This document shows positions 52,850-61,114 of a stretch of DNA of 64,000 nt, piece by piece. This stretch comes from CAMUQR01 sp963526735 (GTDB lineage: Bacteria; Patescibacteriota; Saccharimonadia; Saccharimonadales; Saccharimonadaceae): contig CAURNU010000005.1 in assembly GCA_963526735.1 (NCBI GenBank), positions 13,468 to 77,467 on the forward strand. Reading direction: 5' to 3'. Positions within the stretch are counted from its first letter, which is position 1, and the number at the start of each line of letters is the position of its first letter. The position numbers and the translations under genes were made by a program. The notes beneath the pieces were generated by a model, which was not told the DNA's origin, ran no database searches, and saw only the letters and a program-made list of their open reading frames with translations.

Positions 52850-53500
52850 ATGAAAATTACTGCTTTGTCTGCTCAACTCAAAAATCCCGATCGCATCAAT
52901 ATCTTCATTGATGGGAAATTTCGATTTGGAATGGATATTAGTCAGGTGGTGGATTTGGGTATTAAAGTTGGTCTAGAGGTTTCGGCGGAGCGGATTGCAG
53001 AATTGGAGCAAGAAGCTGAATTTGGTCGTGTCTATGCTCAAGCTCTGAACTATTGTTTACTCAGGCCTCGTTCGGAAAGGGAAACTTATCAGTATCTGTG
53101 GTGTAAAACCTTAGCCACGAAATATAAAACTAAAAAAGGTGACATCAAAACCCGCCCCGGCATTAATCCTGAGTTGATTGAGAGAGTGTTAATGAAATTA
53201 CGGCAGAAACATTATCTTGATGATTATAAATTTGCCGAGTGGTGGCTGACGACTCGCCGTTTAAAACAAGGCGCCTCAGCACGGCGTTTGCGTCAAGAGT
53301 TGGCACAAAAGGGTGTTGAGCGTGATGTGATTAACCAATTGTTGGCTGAGTCAGGTCGTGACGATGCGAGCGAGCTTCAAAAAATCATCACTAAAAAAGC
53401 TCATCGTTACCCTGATCGCGATAAGTTGATGCGATATTTAGCGAGTCAGGGTTTTGGTTATGATGATATTAAGCAAGCCTTAGATAATCATCAACTATAA
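52850..53500 (+). CDS. recX: Regulatory protein RecX
   Basis: 216 aa. The RecX helical repeats are visible: ALNYCLLRPRSERETYQYLW (~63-82), LRQKHYLDDYKFAEWWLTTR (~117-136), LRQELAQKGVERDVI and YLASQGFGYDDIKQAL at the end. RecX binds RecA filaments and inhibits them. An N-terminal ~60-residue extension precedes the repeats. No SD is visible before ATG 52850, so translation may be weak. Convergent with a PRC-barrel gene 7 nt downstream. Confidence 0.93.
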   Translation: MKITALSAQLKNPDRINIFIDGKFRFGMDISQVVDLGIKVGLEVSAERIAELEQEAEFGRVYAQALNYCLLRPRSERETYQYLWCKTLATKYKTKKGDIKTRPGINPELIERVLMKLRQKHYLDDYKFAEWWLTTRRLKQGASARRLRQELAQKGVERDVINQLLAESGRDDASELQKIITKKAHRYPDRDKLMRYLASQGFGYDDIKQALDNHQL

Positions 53501-53507
53501 TAAGTAA

Positions 53508-54101
53508 TTATTTTGAGGTTTTGGCCGATTTGGTGGAGCGAAACGGATTGACGAAACTATCAATTGCATCTTGGCGCTCGAGCTCGCGTAGCTGATTAAG
53601 AGAGTTTTTGATGACGACTTTATTTTGGCTGAGTTCGGCAATTTGCGAACGGTGGATTAAAATCGTTGGATCGAAAAAATCTTTAAACAATGGTCGTTGC
53701 ACGACTAATTGATAAATCATCATATTTTCGGCGATTAGATTATAATTTAAAACTTTGCCGACTTTACGGCGTTGTTTGTCAATGACCGGCAGATTAATCA
53801 GCTCAAAACGCAAATCTAAAGTTTGTTGCAGGCGAATCACATCAACGCTGGAGACGAGATCCTCGCTGTCGTTGATAATAATGCCGAGATGGCTAATTTC
53901 ACGAATGTCTTCAGGCAATAAATACGAATCTTTAGGGTTGTCTAATTGGCGACCGGTTAATTTTAAGGCTTGAATCGTTAAATCGTAGGGGTTGATAATT
54001 AACTTACTCACTGTGGCAAGTTTACTACCGCTCCGTAGGCTCAAAACTGGTAAATTAAGTAGGTCAGTACTAGGAATTAACATAATTTTATTATACAACA
54101 A
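53508..54101 (-). CDS. PRC-barrel domain protein
   Basis: 197 aa. Two PRC-barrel-like units: ~10-75 (LLNLPVLSLRSGSKLATVSKLIINPYDLTIQALKL) and ~100-170 (LINLPVIDKQRRKVGKVLNYNLIAENMMIYQLVV). No membrane segment. PRC barrels bind RNA or protein partners. It is the last gene of the pilus operon on the reverse strand, 9 nt after the small gene, so a link to pilus assembly or surface regulation is suggested by position only. Confidence 0.85.
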   Translation of the reverse strand: MLYNKIMLIPSTDLLNLPVLSLRSGSKLATVSKLIINPYDLTIQALKLTGRQLDNPKDSYLLPEDIREISHLGIIINDSEDLVSSVDVIRLQQTLDLRFELINLPVIDKQRRKVGKVLNYNLIAENMMIYQLVVQRPLFKDFFDPTILIHRSQIAELSQNKVVIKNSLNQLRELERQDAIDSFVNPFRSTKSAKTSK

Positions 54102-54110
54102 CCCGTAAGT

Positions 54111-54404
54111 TTATTTAAAAGGGTTAATGCGTCCTTCAGGTAGTTGGATATTATATTGATTAGCATTGATATCACGCAATTCATCAATCACTTTACGATT
54201 GAAATAATTACTGTGTGAATTATCATCAGCGTTTGGAACATCAAGTGCTTGTTGAAAAATAGCGTAAAGCTGATAAATCCCAAAAGCAATCGCCAAAATA
54301 CTAATACTACTGACTAGCAAAAGTGCGCTTCGGTGATCAAGAGCTGGCTTTTTCTGGCTATTTGGCGTAGATTTTGAGCTGGATGTTGTTAACATTGACA
54401 TCAT
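54111..54404 (-). CDS. Small membrane protein of the pilus operon
   Basis: 97 aa. One membrane segment (~28-48, LLLVSSISILAIAFGIYQLYA) and a short extracytoplasmic tail ending QLPEGRINPFK. The ending resembles the G-R-x-N/D-P-F motif of pilus proteins such as PilP or its analogues (GRRDPF). I regard it as a PilP-like candidate rather than a firm assignment. SD AAGGAGGT (54413-54420) is 8 nt from ATG 54404, inside the end of pilO, giving a 47-nt overlap. Confidence 0.7.
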   Translation of the reverse strand: MMSMLTTSSSKSTPNSQKKPALDHRSALLLVSSISILAIAFGIYQLYAIFQQALDVPNADDNSHSNYFNRKVIDELRDINANQYNIQLPEGRINPFK

Positions 54405-54942
54405 CGGGGGTGACCTCCTTTTGTTTATTAGCTTCAGCCTTACTGAGTTGTAAGTTGAGAATTTGGATACGTGGCAAACTTAGCTCGGTTAATTTAATCA
54501 GACGAAAAACGTTAGTATAGCTAGTCGGTGATTCAAAATCGACATTGACGATAACCGCTTCTTTGTCAGCCTGGGCAGTCTTGCTGGTAATGTCAAACGA
54601 GATGGCTTTGATGTGTAAACCACTTAGTTCAGCGTAGCGTTTAAGGATTAGCTCAACAATTTTTTCTTGGTGACGGTTGTCTTTGCGTTCGGCTGAAGTT
54701 TTAGCGACAATGCCAGGAATATCTTCGAGTTTTTTCATCTGAGATTTAATTGATTCGATTTTATCTATTTCGGCCTGTTGATTTTTGAGTTCTTTCGATA
54801 ATTCATTAAGGGCGGTGGCGTTTTCGCTAATAATATTGCGACCTAAGAAATAAACACCAATGTTAGCGGCGGCGATCAGGCCAATTGCCACAAACAAAAT
54901 AATTTTAGTAACTGATGGAGTGATAGTTATTTTTTGCGCCAT
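54358..54942 (-). CDS. pilO: Type IV pilus inner-membrane protein PilO-like
   Basis: 194 aa. N-terminal anchor (~12-33, IILFVAIGLIAAANIGVYFLG), coiled coil (~38-75, LSKELKNQQAEIDKIESIKSQMKKLEDIP), then a ferredoxin-like beta-alpha domain (ELSGLHIKAISFDIT, AVIVNVDFESPTSYTNVFRLIKLTELSLPRIQI), which is the PilO plan. It joins PilN in the membrane alignment complex. It overlaps pilN by 16 nt and the small gene by 47 nt. Confidence 0.85.
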   Translation of the reverse strand: MAQKITITPSVTKIILFVAIGLIAAANIGVYFLGRNIISENATALNELSKELKNQQAEIDKIESIKSQMKKLEDIPGIVAKTSAERKDNRHQEKIVELILKRYAELSGLHIKAISFDITSKTAQADKEAVIVNVDFESPTSYTNVFRLIKLTELSLPRIQILNLQLSKAEANKQKEVTPDDVNVNNIQLKIYAK

Positions 54943-55499
54943 TGTAGAGTTTCCTCGAGTCCTTTTTTGTTGAGATTGAGTATCAAAATACCATCGAAGC
55001 GATTAGTCTTTTCGTTGTGAGCGATGGAGCTAATTTGGACGCTATCGATAAACTTCTGGTTTTCAAGGGAGCGTTTGGTATTAAGAATCTGGTCGTGATT
55101 GACGGTGGTGACGCGGATAATAATCGGCGCTTTCAGGCTGGTCTCGTTAATATCAAGGTTTTGAATAGCAACATCACTAGGTAAGCCTTTAGCCAGTGCC
55201 ACTAAGAAATTAGAATAATGGACTTGTTTACTGAAGATTTTATCAACTTCTGTTAGGTCGTTTTGGAGTTTTTCGGCTTGTTGCTTCGGTTGCATAACCA
55301 GTTGCGAACGCTGTTTGAGATCGGTTAATTGTTGTTCAATAGTGCCTTTAGTATAGAGCAGATTGATATAAATAACCGCAATACTGACCACGACAGCGAT
55401 CATTGTACCGATAAAAAACACCACATATTTTAATAGAATTGTGTTTGTGTAAGACGAGCGAAGTTGTTTGCGGTTATCAGCTGGTAATAAATTAATCAT
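54927..55499 (-). CDS. pilN: Type IV pilus inner-membrane protein PilN-like
   Basis: 190 aa. It begins MINLLPADNRKQLR, the conserved cytoplasmic PilN motif (xNLLP) that binds PilM. One membrane segment (~24-48) and coiled coil (~55-85) follow, then a ferredoxin-like domain (LDINETSLKAPIIIRVTTVN). It overlaps pilM by 8 nt and pilO by 16 nt, as expected for stoichiometric partners. Confidence 0.9.
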   Translation of the reverse strand: MINLLPADNRKQLRSSYTNTILLKYVVFFIGTMIAVVVSIAVIYINLLYTKGTIEQQLTDLKQRSQLVMQPKQQAEKLQNDLTEVDKIFSKQVHYSNFLVALAKGLPSDVAIQNLDINETSLKAPIIIRVTTVNHDQILNTKRSLENQKFIDSVQISSIAHNEKTNRFDGILILNLNKKGLEETLQWRKK

Positions 55500-56553
55500 T
55501 GATCACCTCCTTGGTGTCGAGCCACGCTGCACCTGCTACAGTTAAATAGCGCGAAATGGCGATACGATTTGGATGGGGTAATTTACCAAAGTTAAAATCC
55601 TGCCATGGGTTAGCGATACGCACTGGTAATTGTAGGCGATTAGTTAAAAACTCACTCAGTCCGGCAATATTACTACCGTTACCAACGACGATGACTTGTT
55701 CGAGGTCTTTGCCTTTGAGACGTTCGGTGTTGTAGCGGACGATTTTGTTGACTTCGTTGAGGATTTTGTCCATCATTGGCTCGAGCGCTTCGGTTAATTC
55801 AGCTTGTTGGTCGCTTTTGCTAAAACCATTGAGGACTTTGAGCTGTTGGGCTTTTTCGAGTGGAATTTGCATTTTGCGACTGATGGCTTGAGTAAAATCA
55901 CGCGCGCCCACTTCGACTGAACTACCGACGCGGACGATTTTATCGAGAATAGCGATATCAGTATAATTCATTTCCATATCGATAATTAAAGTATTGAGGT
56001 CACCTTTTTCGGTGTGAATCAGCAGGCGTGCTACAGAGTTCATGCTTGGTTCAATCAACACTGGCTCAAGACCAACTGAACGAACGGTTTGGATGGCGCG
56101 GTTTAAAATCCCAATTGGGGCAGCGCTCAAGGATACATTCAAGTTTTCGTCGTCTTGACTGATAATTTCATAAGAAATGCCAAGCGAAGAGCGTGGCACT
56201 GGAATATATTGTTCAACCTCCAGATCGATAGCGTTGTCGATGTCTTTTTGGATTTGAACAGGAAGTTGCAAAGTTCGTGAAAAAGTACTCATCGTCGGAA
56301 TTGACACCATAATGTAATCAGCGTCGAATTTGCCAACTAGATTGTTAGTCAAAAGAGTTTTGATTTGTGATTCAAGATAGCCATCTTCGTTTTCAAGGGA
56401 TAATTTTGCTTTGGCTTGGTCGATTTTTAAACTAGCATACGCTAAAATGCGCGGTTTGCTTCGGCCAGTTTCAAACGCCATCAACGTCAAGTCATTGACG
56501 CCAATGCTAATTCCTACGGTATTTTTTGTCTTAAAAAATGATTTCATGCCCAT
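55492..56553 (-). CDS. pilM: Type IV pilus assembly ATPase-fold protein PilM
   Basis: 353 aa, actin-like fold. NTVGISIGVNDLTLMAFE (phosphate 1), QKDIDNAIDLEVEQYIPVP (~100-118), LNTLIIDMEMNYTDIAILD (phosphate 2, usually IDIGA; here DMEMN, somewhat degenerate) and EQVIVVGNGSNIAGLSEFL (adenosine motif). PilM sits at the cytoplasmic face and binds the PilN tail. It follows pilC by 21 nt. Confidence 0.92.
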   Translation of the reverse strand: MGMKSFFKTKNTVGISIGVNDLTLMAFETGRSKPRILAYASLKIDQAKAKLSLENEDGYLESQIKTLLTNNLVGKFDADYIMVSIPTMSTFSRTLQLPVQIQKDIDNAIDLEVEQYIPVPRSSLGISYEIISQDDENLNVSLSAAPIGILNRAIQTVRSVGLEPVLIEPSMNSVARLLIHTEKGDLNTLIIDMEMNYTDIAILDKIVRVGSSVEVGARDFTQAISRKMQIPLEKAQQLKVLNGFSKSDQQAELTEALEPMMDKILNEVNKIVRYNTERLKGKDLEQVIVVGNGSNIAGLSEFLTNRLQLPVRIANPWQDFNFGKLPHPNRIAISRYLTVAGAAWLDTKEVIND

Positions 56554-56574
56554 TACCTTTATGTTTATTTTACA

Positions 56575-57789
56575 CTACTCAATACTCTTTGACAAGTTGG
56601 CAATTGGACTCATCACGCTGGCGGCAATTACACCCACCATCGAACCCATAATCACAATCATAACTGGCTCGATAATTGAGTTAATTTGCTCGATTGCGAG
56701 GTCAACTTCTTCTTCATAAAAATCAGCCACTTTTGTCAAAATCGTTTCGGTGTTACCAGTTTCTTCACCGACGGCTAGCATTTGCACCACGATTTCAGGC
56801 CACATTGCACCTTGGTCTTCGAGAATAGTAGAGAGTTGTTTACCGTTTTTAACCTGAGTGACGGCATCAAGCAGAGCTTGACTATAGACATCATTACCGA
56901 CAGCTTGCGCGGTAACTTCGAGTGTGTTAATCACTGACACGCCGGCGCCCATCAGGGCGGAAAAAGTTCGTGAAAAACGCGCCACCACGGTTTTAACGAT
57001 GATAGCATTGACACCAGGAACTTTGAGAATAATTCGGTCAAAAACTTTTTTGCCTTTTGGAGTTTTGATGTATTTAATGAGACCGACAAACCCACCAATC
57101 AAGGTTGGGAAGACAATATACCAAAAATTAATAAAGAAGCTACTAATGCCTAGCATAGCTTTGGTAATCGCTGGCAGTTCGGCATTTTCGCCACCTAGAC
57201 CAGTAAGAATTTCGCCGATTTTTGGAATCACAAAAATCATTAAACCGAAGAAAGCAACTACGGTGATGGTCAATAGCACAGTTGGATAAGCCATGGCTGA
57301 TTTGATTTTTTTGCGGATGGTGGCAGCTTTTTCTTGTTGGACTGCGAGACGCTTCAAAATATCATCCAAAATACCAGCCGTCTCACCGGCGTTAACCATA
57401 TTGACGTAGATGTCATCGAATACTTTTGGATGTTTTTTGAGAGCTTGAGCGAGCGAATCACCACCTTCAATGTCGACAATGACTTGTTTGATAATTTTTT
57501 GCAAAGGTTTTTTGCCATCGCCAGCCAGGGAATTGAGGGAGCGAAGCAGAGGCACGCTAGCTGAAATCATCGCCGACAACTGTCGCGTAAAAATCGTTAA
57601 TTCATCGAGCTTAACCGCTGGTTCACCGATCGAAAAATTCAGCCCGCCGGCTTTTTTCTCGGATTTAATTGTGAGCGGGCGATAGCCGAGTTTACGGACT
57701 AACGCCACTGCAGATTGTTGGTCGCTGGCTTCGACGGTACCGTCAATCACTTGACCGCTGGTATTAATTGCTACATAAATAAATTTCAT
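56575..57789 (-). CDS. pilC: Type IV pilus platform protein PilC / type II secretion F
   Basis: 404 aa. Two T2SSF domains (~70-195 and ~275-395) with FTRQLSAMISASVPLLRSLNSLA and FSRTFSALMGAGVSVINTLEVTAQ, and three membrane segments (~168-190, ~220-240, ~372-395). It is the inner-membrane platform that couples the PilB motor to pilin polymerisation. Starts 10 nt after the pilB stop. Confidence 0.95.
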   Translation of the reverse strand: MKFIYVAINTSGQVIDGTVEASDQQSAVALVRKLGYRPLTIKSEKKAGGLNFSIGEPAVKLDELTIFTRQLSAMISASVPLLRSLNSLAGDGKKPLQKIIKQVIVDIEGGDSLAQALKKHPKVFDDIYVNMVNAGETAGILDDILKRLAVQQEKAATIRKKIKSAMAYPTVLLTITVVAFFGLMIFVIPKIGEILTGLGGENAELPAITKAMLGISSFFINFWYIVFPTLIGGFVGLIKYIKTPKGKKVFDRIILKVPGVNAIIVKTVVARFSRTFSALMGAGVSVINTLEVTAQAVGNDVYSQALLDAVTQVKNGKQLSTILEDQGAMWPEIVVQMLAVGEETGNTETILTKVADFYEEEVDLAIEQINSIIEPVMIVIMGSMVGVIAASVMSPIANLSKSIE

Positions 57790-57798
57790 TTTGCCTCC

Positions 57799-59565
57799 TT
57801 AGTCCTTAGTTGCGCCGAAGACTTCCTCAAACGAAGTCATGCCCCTGAGGGCTTTAATAATACCATCGGTACGCATAATAATCATATCTTCTTTAATAGC
57901 CTGATCCTGAATCTCGTTAGCGGTCGCGGCGGCGATAATCATTTTCTGAATTTCCACGGTGTTATCAAGCACTTCATAAATACCAACTCGGCCTTTATAA
58001 CCAGTGTGGTTACAGTGTTCACAGCCACCCTCATGTGGTTTCCAATAATAGTCAATATTGGTTTCGGTGGTGCTGAGTTCCACATCTTCGCCAACGCCGT
58101 CTTCTTTAGCGCGTTTTTCGAGGCGGTGCATTTTGGCATTGTCAAATTCCTGGTTGGTGTGTAATAAATCAAAAATTTGCTGTTGTAATTCGTTCGGCAT
58201 GGCAACACGTTCACGACAGTGTTTGCATAAACGACGCACCAGACGCTGACCAATCACGGCGTTAACCGTCGAAGCAATCAAAAACGGCTCAATCTTCATA
58301 TCTAACAAACGTGGCAAACATGTCGCAGCGTTGTTGGTGTGTAGGGTGGAGAACACCATGTGTCCAGTTAGCGCTGCTTGGACACCAAGGTTAGCGGTCT
58401 CACCGTCACGAATCTCACCGACCATAATAACGTTCGGGTCTTGACGCAAAAGCGCACGCAAACCTGAAGCGAAGGTCATGCCGGCCTTCGGATTAGTCTG
58501 GGTTTGGTTGACACCGGGAATTTTATACTCGACTGGGTCTTCAATAGTTGAGATATTCACGTCGGGTGTGTTGAGAATTGATAACACACTAAAAAGAGTG
58601 GTCGACTTACCAGAACCAGTTGGTCCGGTCACCAGCATCATACCGTTCGGTTGGTGGATAGCTTTGTTAATAATCTCCAGCGATTTGCCCCACATACCAA
58701 GCTGGCGTAAAGTCAGTGCTTCGGAACTTTCGCTTAGCACACGCATCACCACTTTTTCGCCATCAGAAATCGGTAGAGTTGAGACACGGAAGGCAAAAGT
58801 GTTTTGGTTGAGTTTGATTTTGAAGCGACCGTCTTGTGGGGCACGGCGTTCGTCAATTTTTAGATTTGATAAAATCTTAATACGCGACACTAACGCACCA
58901 AGGACGTTTTTTGGTAAGCGGTTGACTTCGTGTAAAACACCGTCGATGCGGTAGCGGACTTGAACGTGATCCTCACGTGGTTCGATATGAATATCCGAAG
59001 CGTTAGATTTAATGGCATATTCGAGAAGTAAGTTGACAGTCTGAGCGATTGGCGAATCTTCCGAAATGTCTTCTTCGCGAACTTCTTGGGATTTGTGCTC
59101 TTCTTTTTGGATATCAATCACATGAGTTAGCTCTTCGGTGACATCACCGCGATAGAGCTCGAGACAATCGAGGATATTTTGGTTGGTGGCAACGTAGATT
59201 TTGAGGCGCGCGCCCAGTTCTTTTTGTAAGAAATTAACCGCTTGAATATCGTCAGGATCGTTCAGCGCTAAGTGAATCAGGCCATTGTCATCAATTTTAA
59301 AAATAATAGCACGGTATTGTCTGGCCACTGGCTCGGGAATAAGTTTGAGAGCCTTGTCAGGAATGTCTTTTTTTTCGACAGTCACGAACGGCACGCCGAT
59401 ATAATCACCGTAACGTTTGGTTAGTTCGCGCTCGGCGACCAGGTTTTTACTGAGGACTAGTTGCTGAAAAGATTTGCCGGTTTTTTCTTGTTCTTTGGTC
59501 AAATCAGCGGTCTGTTCTGGAGTCAGCGATAATAATTTCAAAACTAGTTTGTCAGATAAAAGCAT
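57799..59565 (-). CDS. pilB: Type IV pilus extension ATPase PilB
   Basis: 588 aa. N-terminal GSPII_E_N domain (~10-150), then the ATPase: Walker A VTGPTGSGKSTT (~314-325), ASP box ISTIEDPVEYKIPGVNQTQ, Walker B NVIMVGEIRDGETA, His box GHMVFSTLHTNNA. Two CxxC pairs (CKHCRE and CEHCNHTGYKGRVG) make the zinc site typical of extension motors rather than PilT retraction motors; the loop between them is long (~70 residues). First gene of the pilus operon. No pilT or prepilin peptidase in the window. Confidence 0.95.
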   Translation of the reverse strand: MLLSDKLVLKLLSLTPEQTADLTKEQEKTGKSFQQLVLSKNLVAERELTKRYGDYIGVPFVTVEKKDIPDKALKLIPEPVARQYRAIIFKIDDNGLIHLALNDPDDIQAVNFLQKELGARLKIYVATNQNILDCLELYRGDVTEELTHVIDIQKEEHKSQEVREEDISEDSPIAQTVNLLLEYAIKSNASDIHIEPREDHVQVRYRIDGVLHEVNRLPKNVLGALVSRIKILSNLKIDERRAPQDGRFKIKLNQNTFAFRVSTLPISDGEKVVMRVLSESSEALTLRQLGMWGKSLEIINKAIHQPNGMMLVTGPTGSGKSTTLFSVLSILNTPDVNISTIEDPVEYKIPGVNQTQTNPKAGMTFASGLRALLRQDPNVIMVGEIRDGETANLGVQAALTGHMVFSTLHTNNAATCLPRLLDMKIEPFLIASTVNAVIGQRLVRRLCKHCRERVAMPNELQQQIFDLLHTNQEFDNAKMHRLEKRAKEDGVGEDVELSTTETNIDYYWKPHEGGCEHCNHTGYKGRVGIYEVLDNTVEIQKMIIAAATANEIQDQAIKEDMIIMRTDGIIKALRGMTSFEEVFGATKD

Positions 59566-59643
59566 AAGTATTTTTCATTGTAAAACATTTGCTCTAAAAA
59601 TTCCAGCCAGAATTTTGGCTAAAATATGGTTTAATATAAACAT

Positions 59644-60600
59644 ATGCAACAATCACTTCAGGCGCGATTTCAGGCACAGTTTGACTTTAGCAAAACCTAT
59701 GTTTTGGCGGTTAGTGGGGGAGTTGATTCGGTGGTAATGCTCGATATGATGGTGCGTGTTGGCGGTTTGAAACTGGTGATTGCACACTTTGACCACCAAA
59801 TTCGGGGTGATGAATCGGCTCGCGATGCGCAATTTGTCCGTCAGCTTGCTGAAAAATACGGCGTGCCATATCAGCTGGGATTTGGTGGATTGGGTGAAAC
59901 GGCGAGCGAAGATCAGGCTCGGCGGGCGCGTTATCGGTTTTTGCGGGCGGTAGCTCAGGAAGTTGGTGGTGTAATTTGTACGGCGCATCATCAGGATGAT
60001 GTAGTGGAAACCGTAGCGCTTAATCTCAGTCGTGGCACTGGTTGGCGAGGCTTGGCGGTGTTGGGGGCGAATGATGTATTTCGACCAATGTTGTTGTTTA
60101 ATAAACAACAGATTCTGAGCTATGCCAAGCAGGCGAAGCTTGATTGGTGTGAGGATTCGACTAACGATTCAGATAGGTATTTACGTAATCGTCTTCGACA
60201 ATGCTTGGCGCGCGATTTGAGCCAGCAGGCGCGTGAGCTAGTTCTGGAACTGTACCAAGCACAGACTGTGTTAGTACCGGCGATTGAAGCGGAGTGCCAG
60301 CGTTTTTATCGTGTAGACGGGATTTATCAGCGCTATTTTTGGATTATGATTGAACCAAATGTCGCTCAGGAATTATTACAATATATTATCAAAAAAGATT
60401 TCGGAGTTAGTCTCATTCGACCGCAACTTGAGCGGGCGATCATAGCGATCAAAACGGCGCGAGCTGGTGATATTACAGAGGTCGGTGAAAAAATCGAGTT
60501 AGCCTTTCGACGGTCGCAGTTTAGTTTGCGTCGGGCTGATAAACCTAGCGAGTTAGGGCATGACCAGCTGATTGCTCAACTTCGTGCGATTGATAATTAA
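59644..60600 (+). CDS. tilS: tRNA(Ile)-lysidine synthetase
   Basis: 318 aa. PP-loop ATPase motif VLAVSGGVDSVVMLD (~19-33), AHFDHQIRGDESARDAQFV, and the family motif TAHHQDDVVET and NLSRGTGWRGL (~113-140). It changes C34 of the CAU-anticodon tRNA-Ile to lysidine so that it reads AUA. The C-terminal domain is reduced compared with ~430-aa enzymes. TTTAAT (59630-59635, with TGG before it) lies 8 nt from the ATG without SD. Only N-terminal core plus a short tail remain. Confidence 0.93.
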   Translation: MQQSLQARFQAQFDFSKTYVLAVSGGVDSVVMLDMMVRVGGLKLVIAHFDHQIRGDESARDAQFVRQLAEKYGVPYQLGFGGLGETASEDQARRARYRFLRAVAQEVGGVICTAHHQDDVVETVALNLSRGTGWRGLAVLGANDVFRPMLLFNKQQILSYAKQAKLDWCEDSTNDSDRYLRNRLRQCLARDLSQQARELVLELYQAQTVLVPAIEAECQRFYRVDGIYQRYFWIMIEPNVAQELLQYIIKKDFGVSLIRPQLERAIIAIKTARAGDITEVGEKIELAFRRSQFSLRRADKPSELGHDQLIAQLRAIDN

Positions 60601-60611
60601 CAAATCAGAAT

Positions 60612-60998
60612 CTACCAGCCGAATATTTTTGGCAAGAAAATAATCAAGCCGATAATCATCGCTGTCAGCGCCGCAATCAACACTCCAGCCGCCGCTAGGT
60701 CTTTAATACGCATGATTTTATCATTGCGTTCGGTGGAAACGAAATCAGCCAGATTCTCAATAGCGGTGTTGATAGTCTCGAGCGTGAGGACGACCTGAAT
60801 TGCTAACACTAACACAATCCATTCGATCGAGGAGATTTTATAATAAAAACCAAGAATCACTACGATAGTTGCTGTTGTAAGATGTACAACATAATTTTGT
60901 TCTTCTTTAACGAGGATTGTAAGGCCATTAAAAGCGTATTTGAAGCTCCGAACCAAGCGAGCTGGCGATAAGATTTTTTTGTGTAGGGGCTGTTTCAT
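60612..60998 (-). CDS. dgkA: Undecaprenol/diacylglycerol kinase, DgkA family
   Basis: 128 aa, three membrane segments. FKYAFNGLTILVKEEQNYVVHL and the catalytic signature ETINTAIENLADFVS (~72-86) identify the small integral kinases. The Gram-positive members phosphorylate undecaprenol, recycling the carrier lipid needed for the wall and surface glycans. Convergent with tilS, 11 bp apart. Confidence 0.93.
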   Translation of the reverse strand: MKQPLHKKILSPARLVRSFKYAFNGLTILVKEEQNYVVHLTTATIVVILGFYYKISSIEWIVLVLAIQVVLTLETINTAIENLADFVSTERNDKIMRIKDLAAAGVLIAALTAMIIGLIIFLPKIFGW

Positions 60999-61036
60999 AA
61001 CGCAATTATATCATTGAATGGCGAAAAAACAACTGC

Positions 61037-61065
61037 TTGAGCTAGAGGCGAGAGTCTGGTATAAT
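61037..61065 (+). promoter_or_regulatory. Promoter of the giant RCC1 surface protein
   Basis: TTGAGC (61037-61042), 17-nt spacer and extended -10 TGG-TATAAT (61060-61065). A ~45-nt leader with AAGGGAG precedes ATG 61115. Confidence 0.65.
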
Positions 61066-61114
61066 ACTTATGTTTAGTGTGATTTAAATACGCAACAAGG
61101 GAGAACAAACACTA

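Noticed and set aside
57334..58954. Several forward ORFs of 70-158 codons opposite pilB and pilC
   Set aside because: They lie wholly antisense to well-conserved genes and lack SD or promoter; their proteins show no domain pattern.
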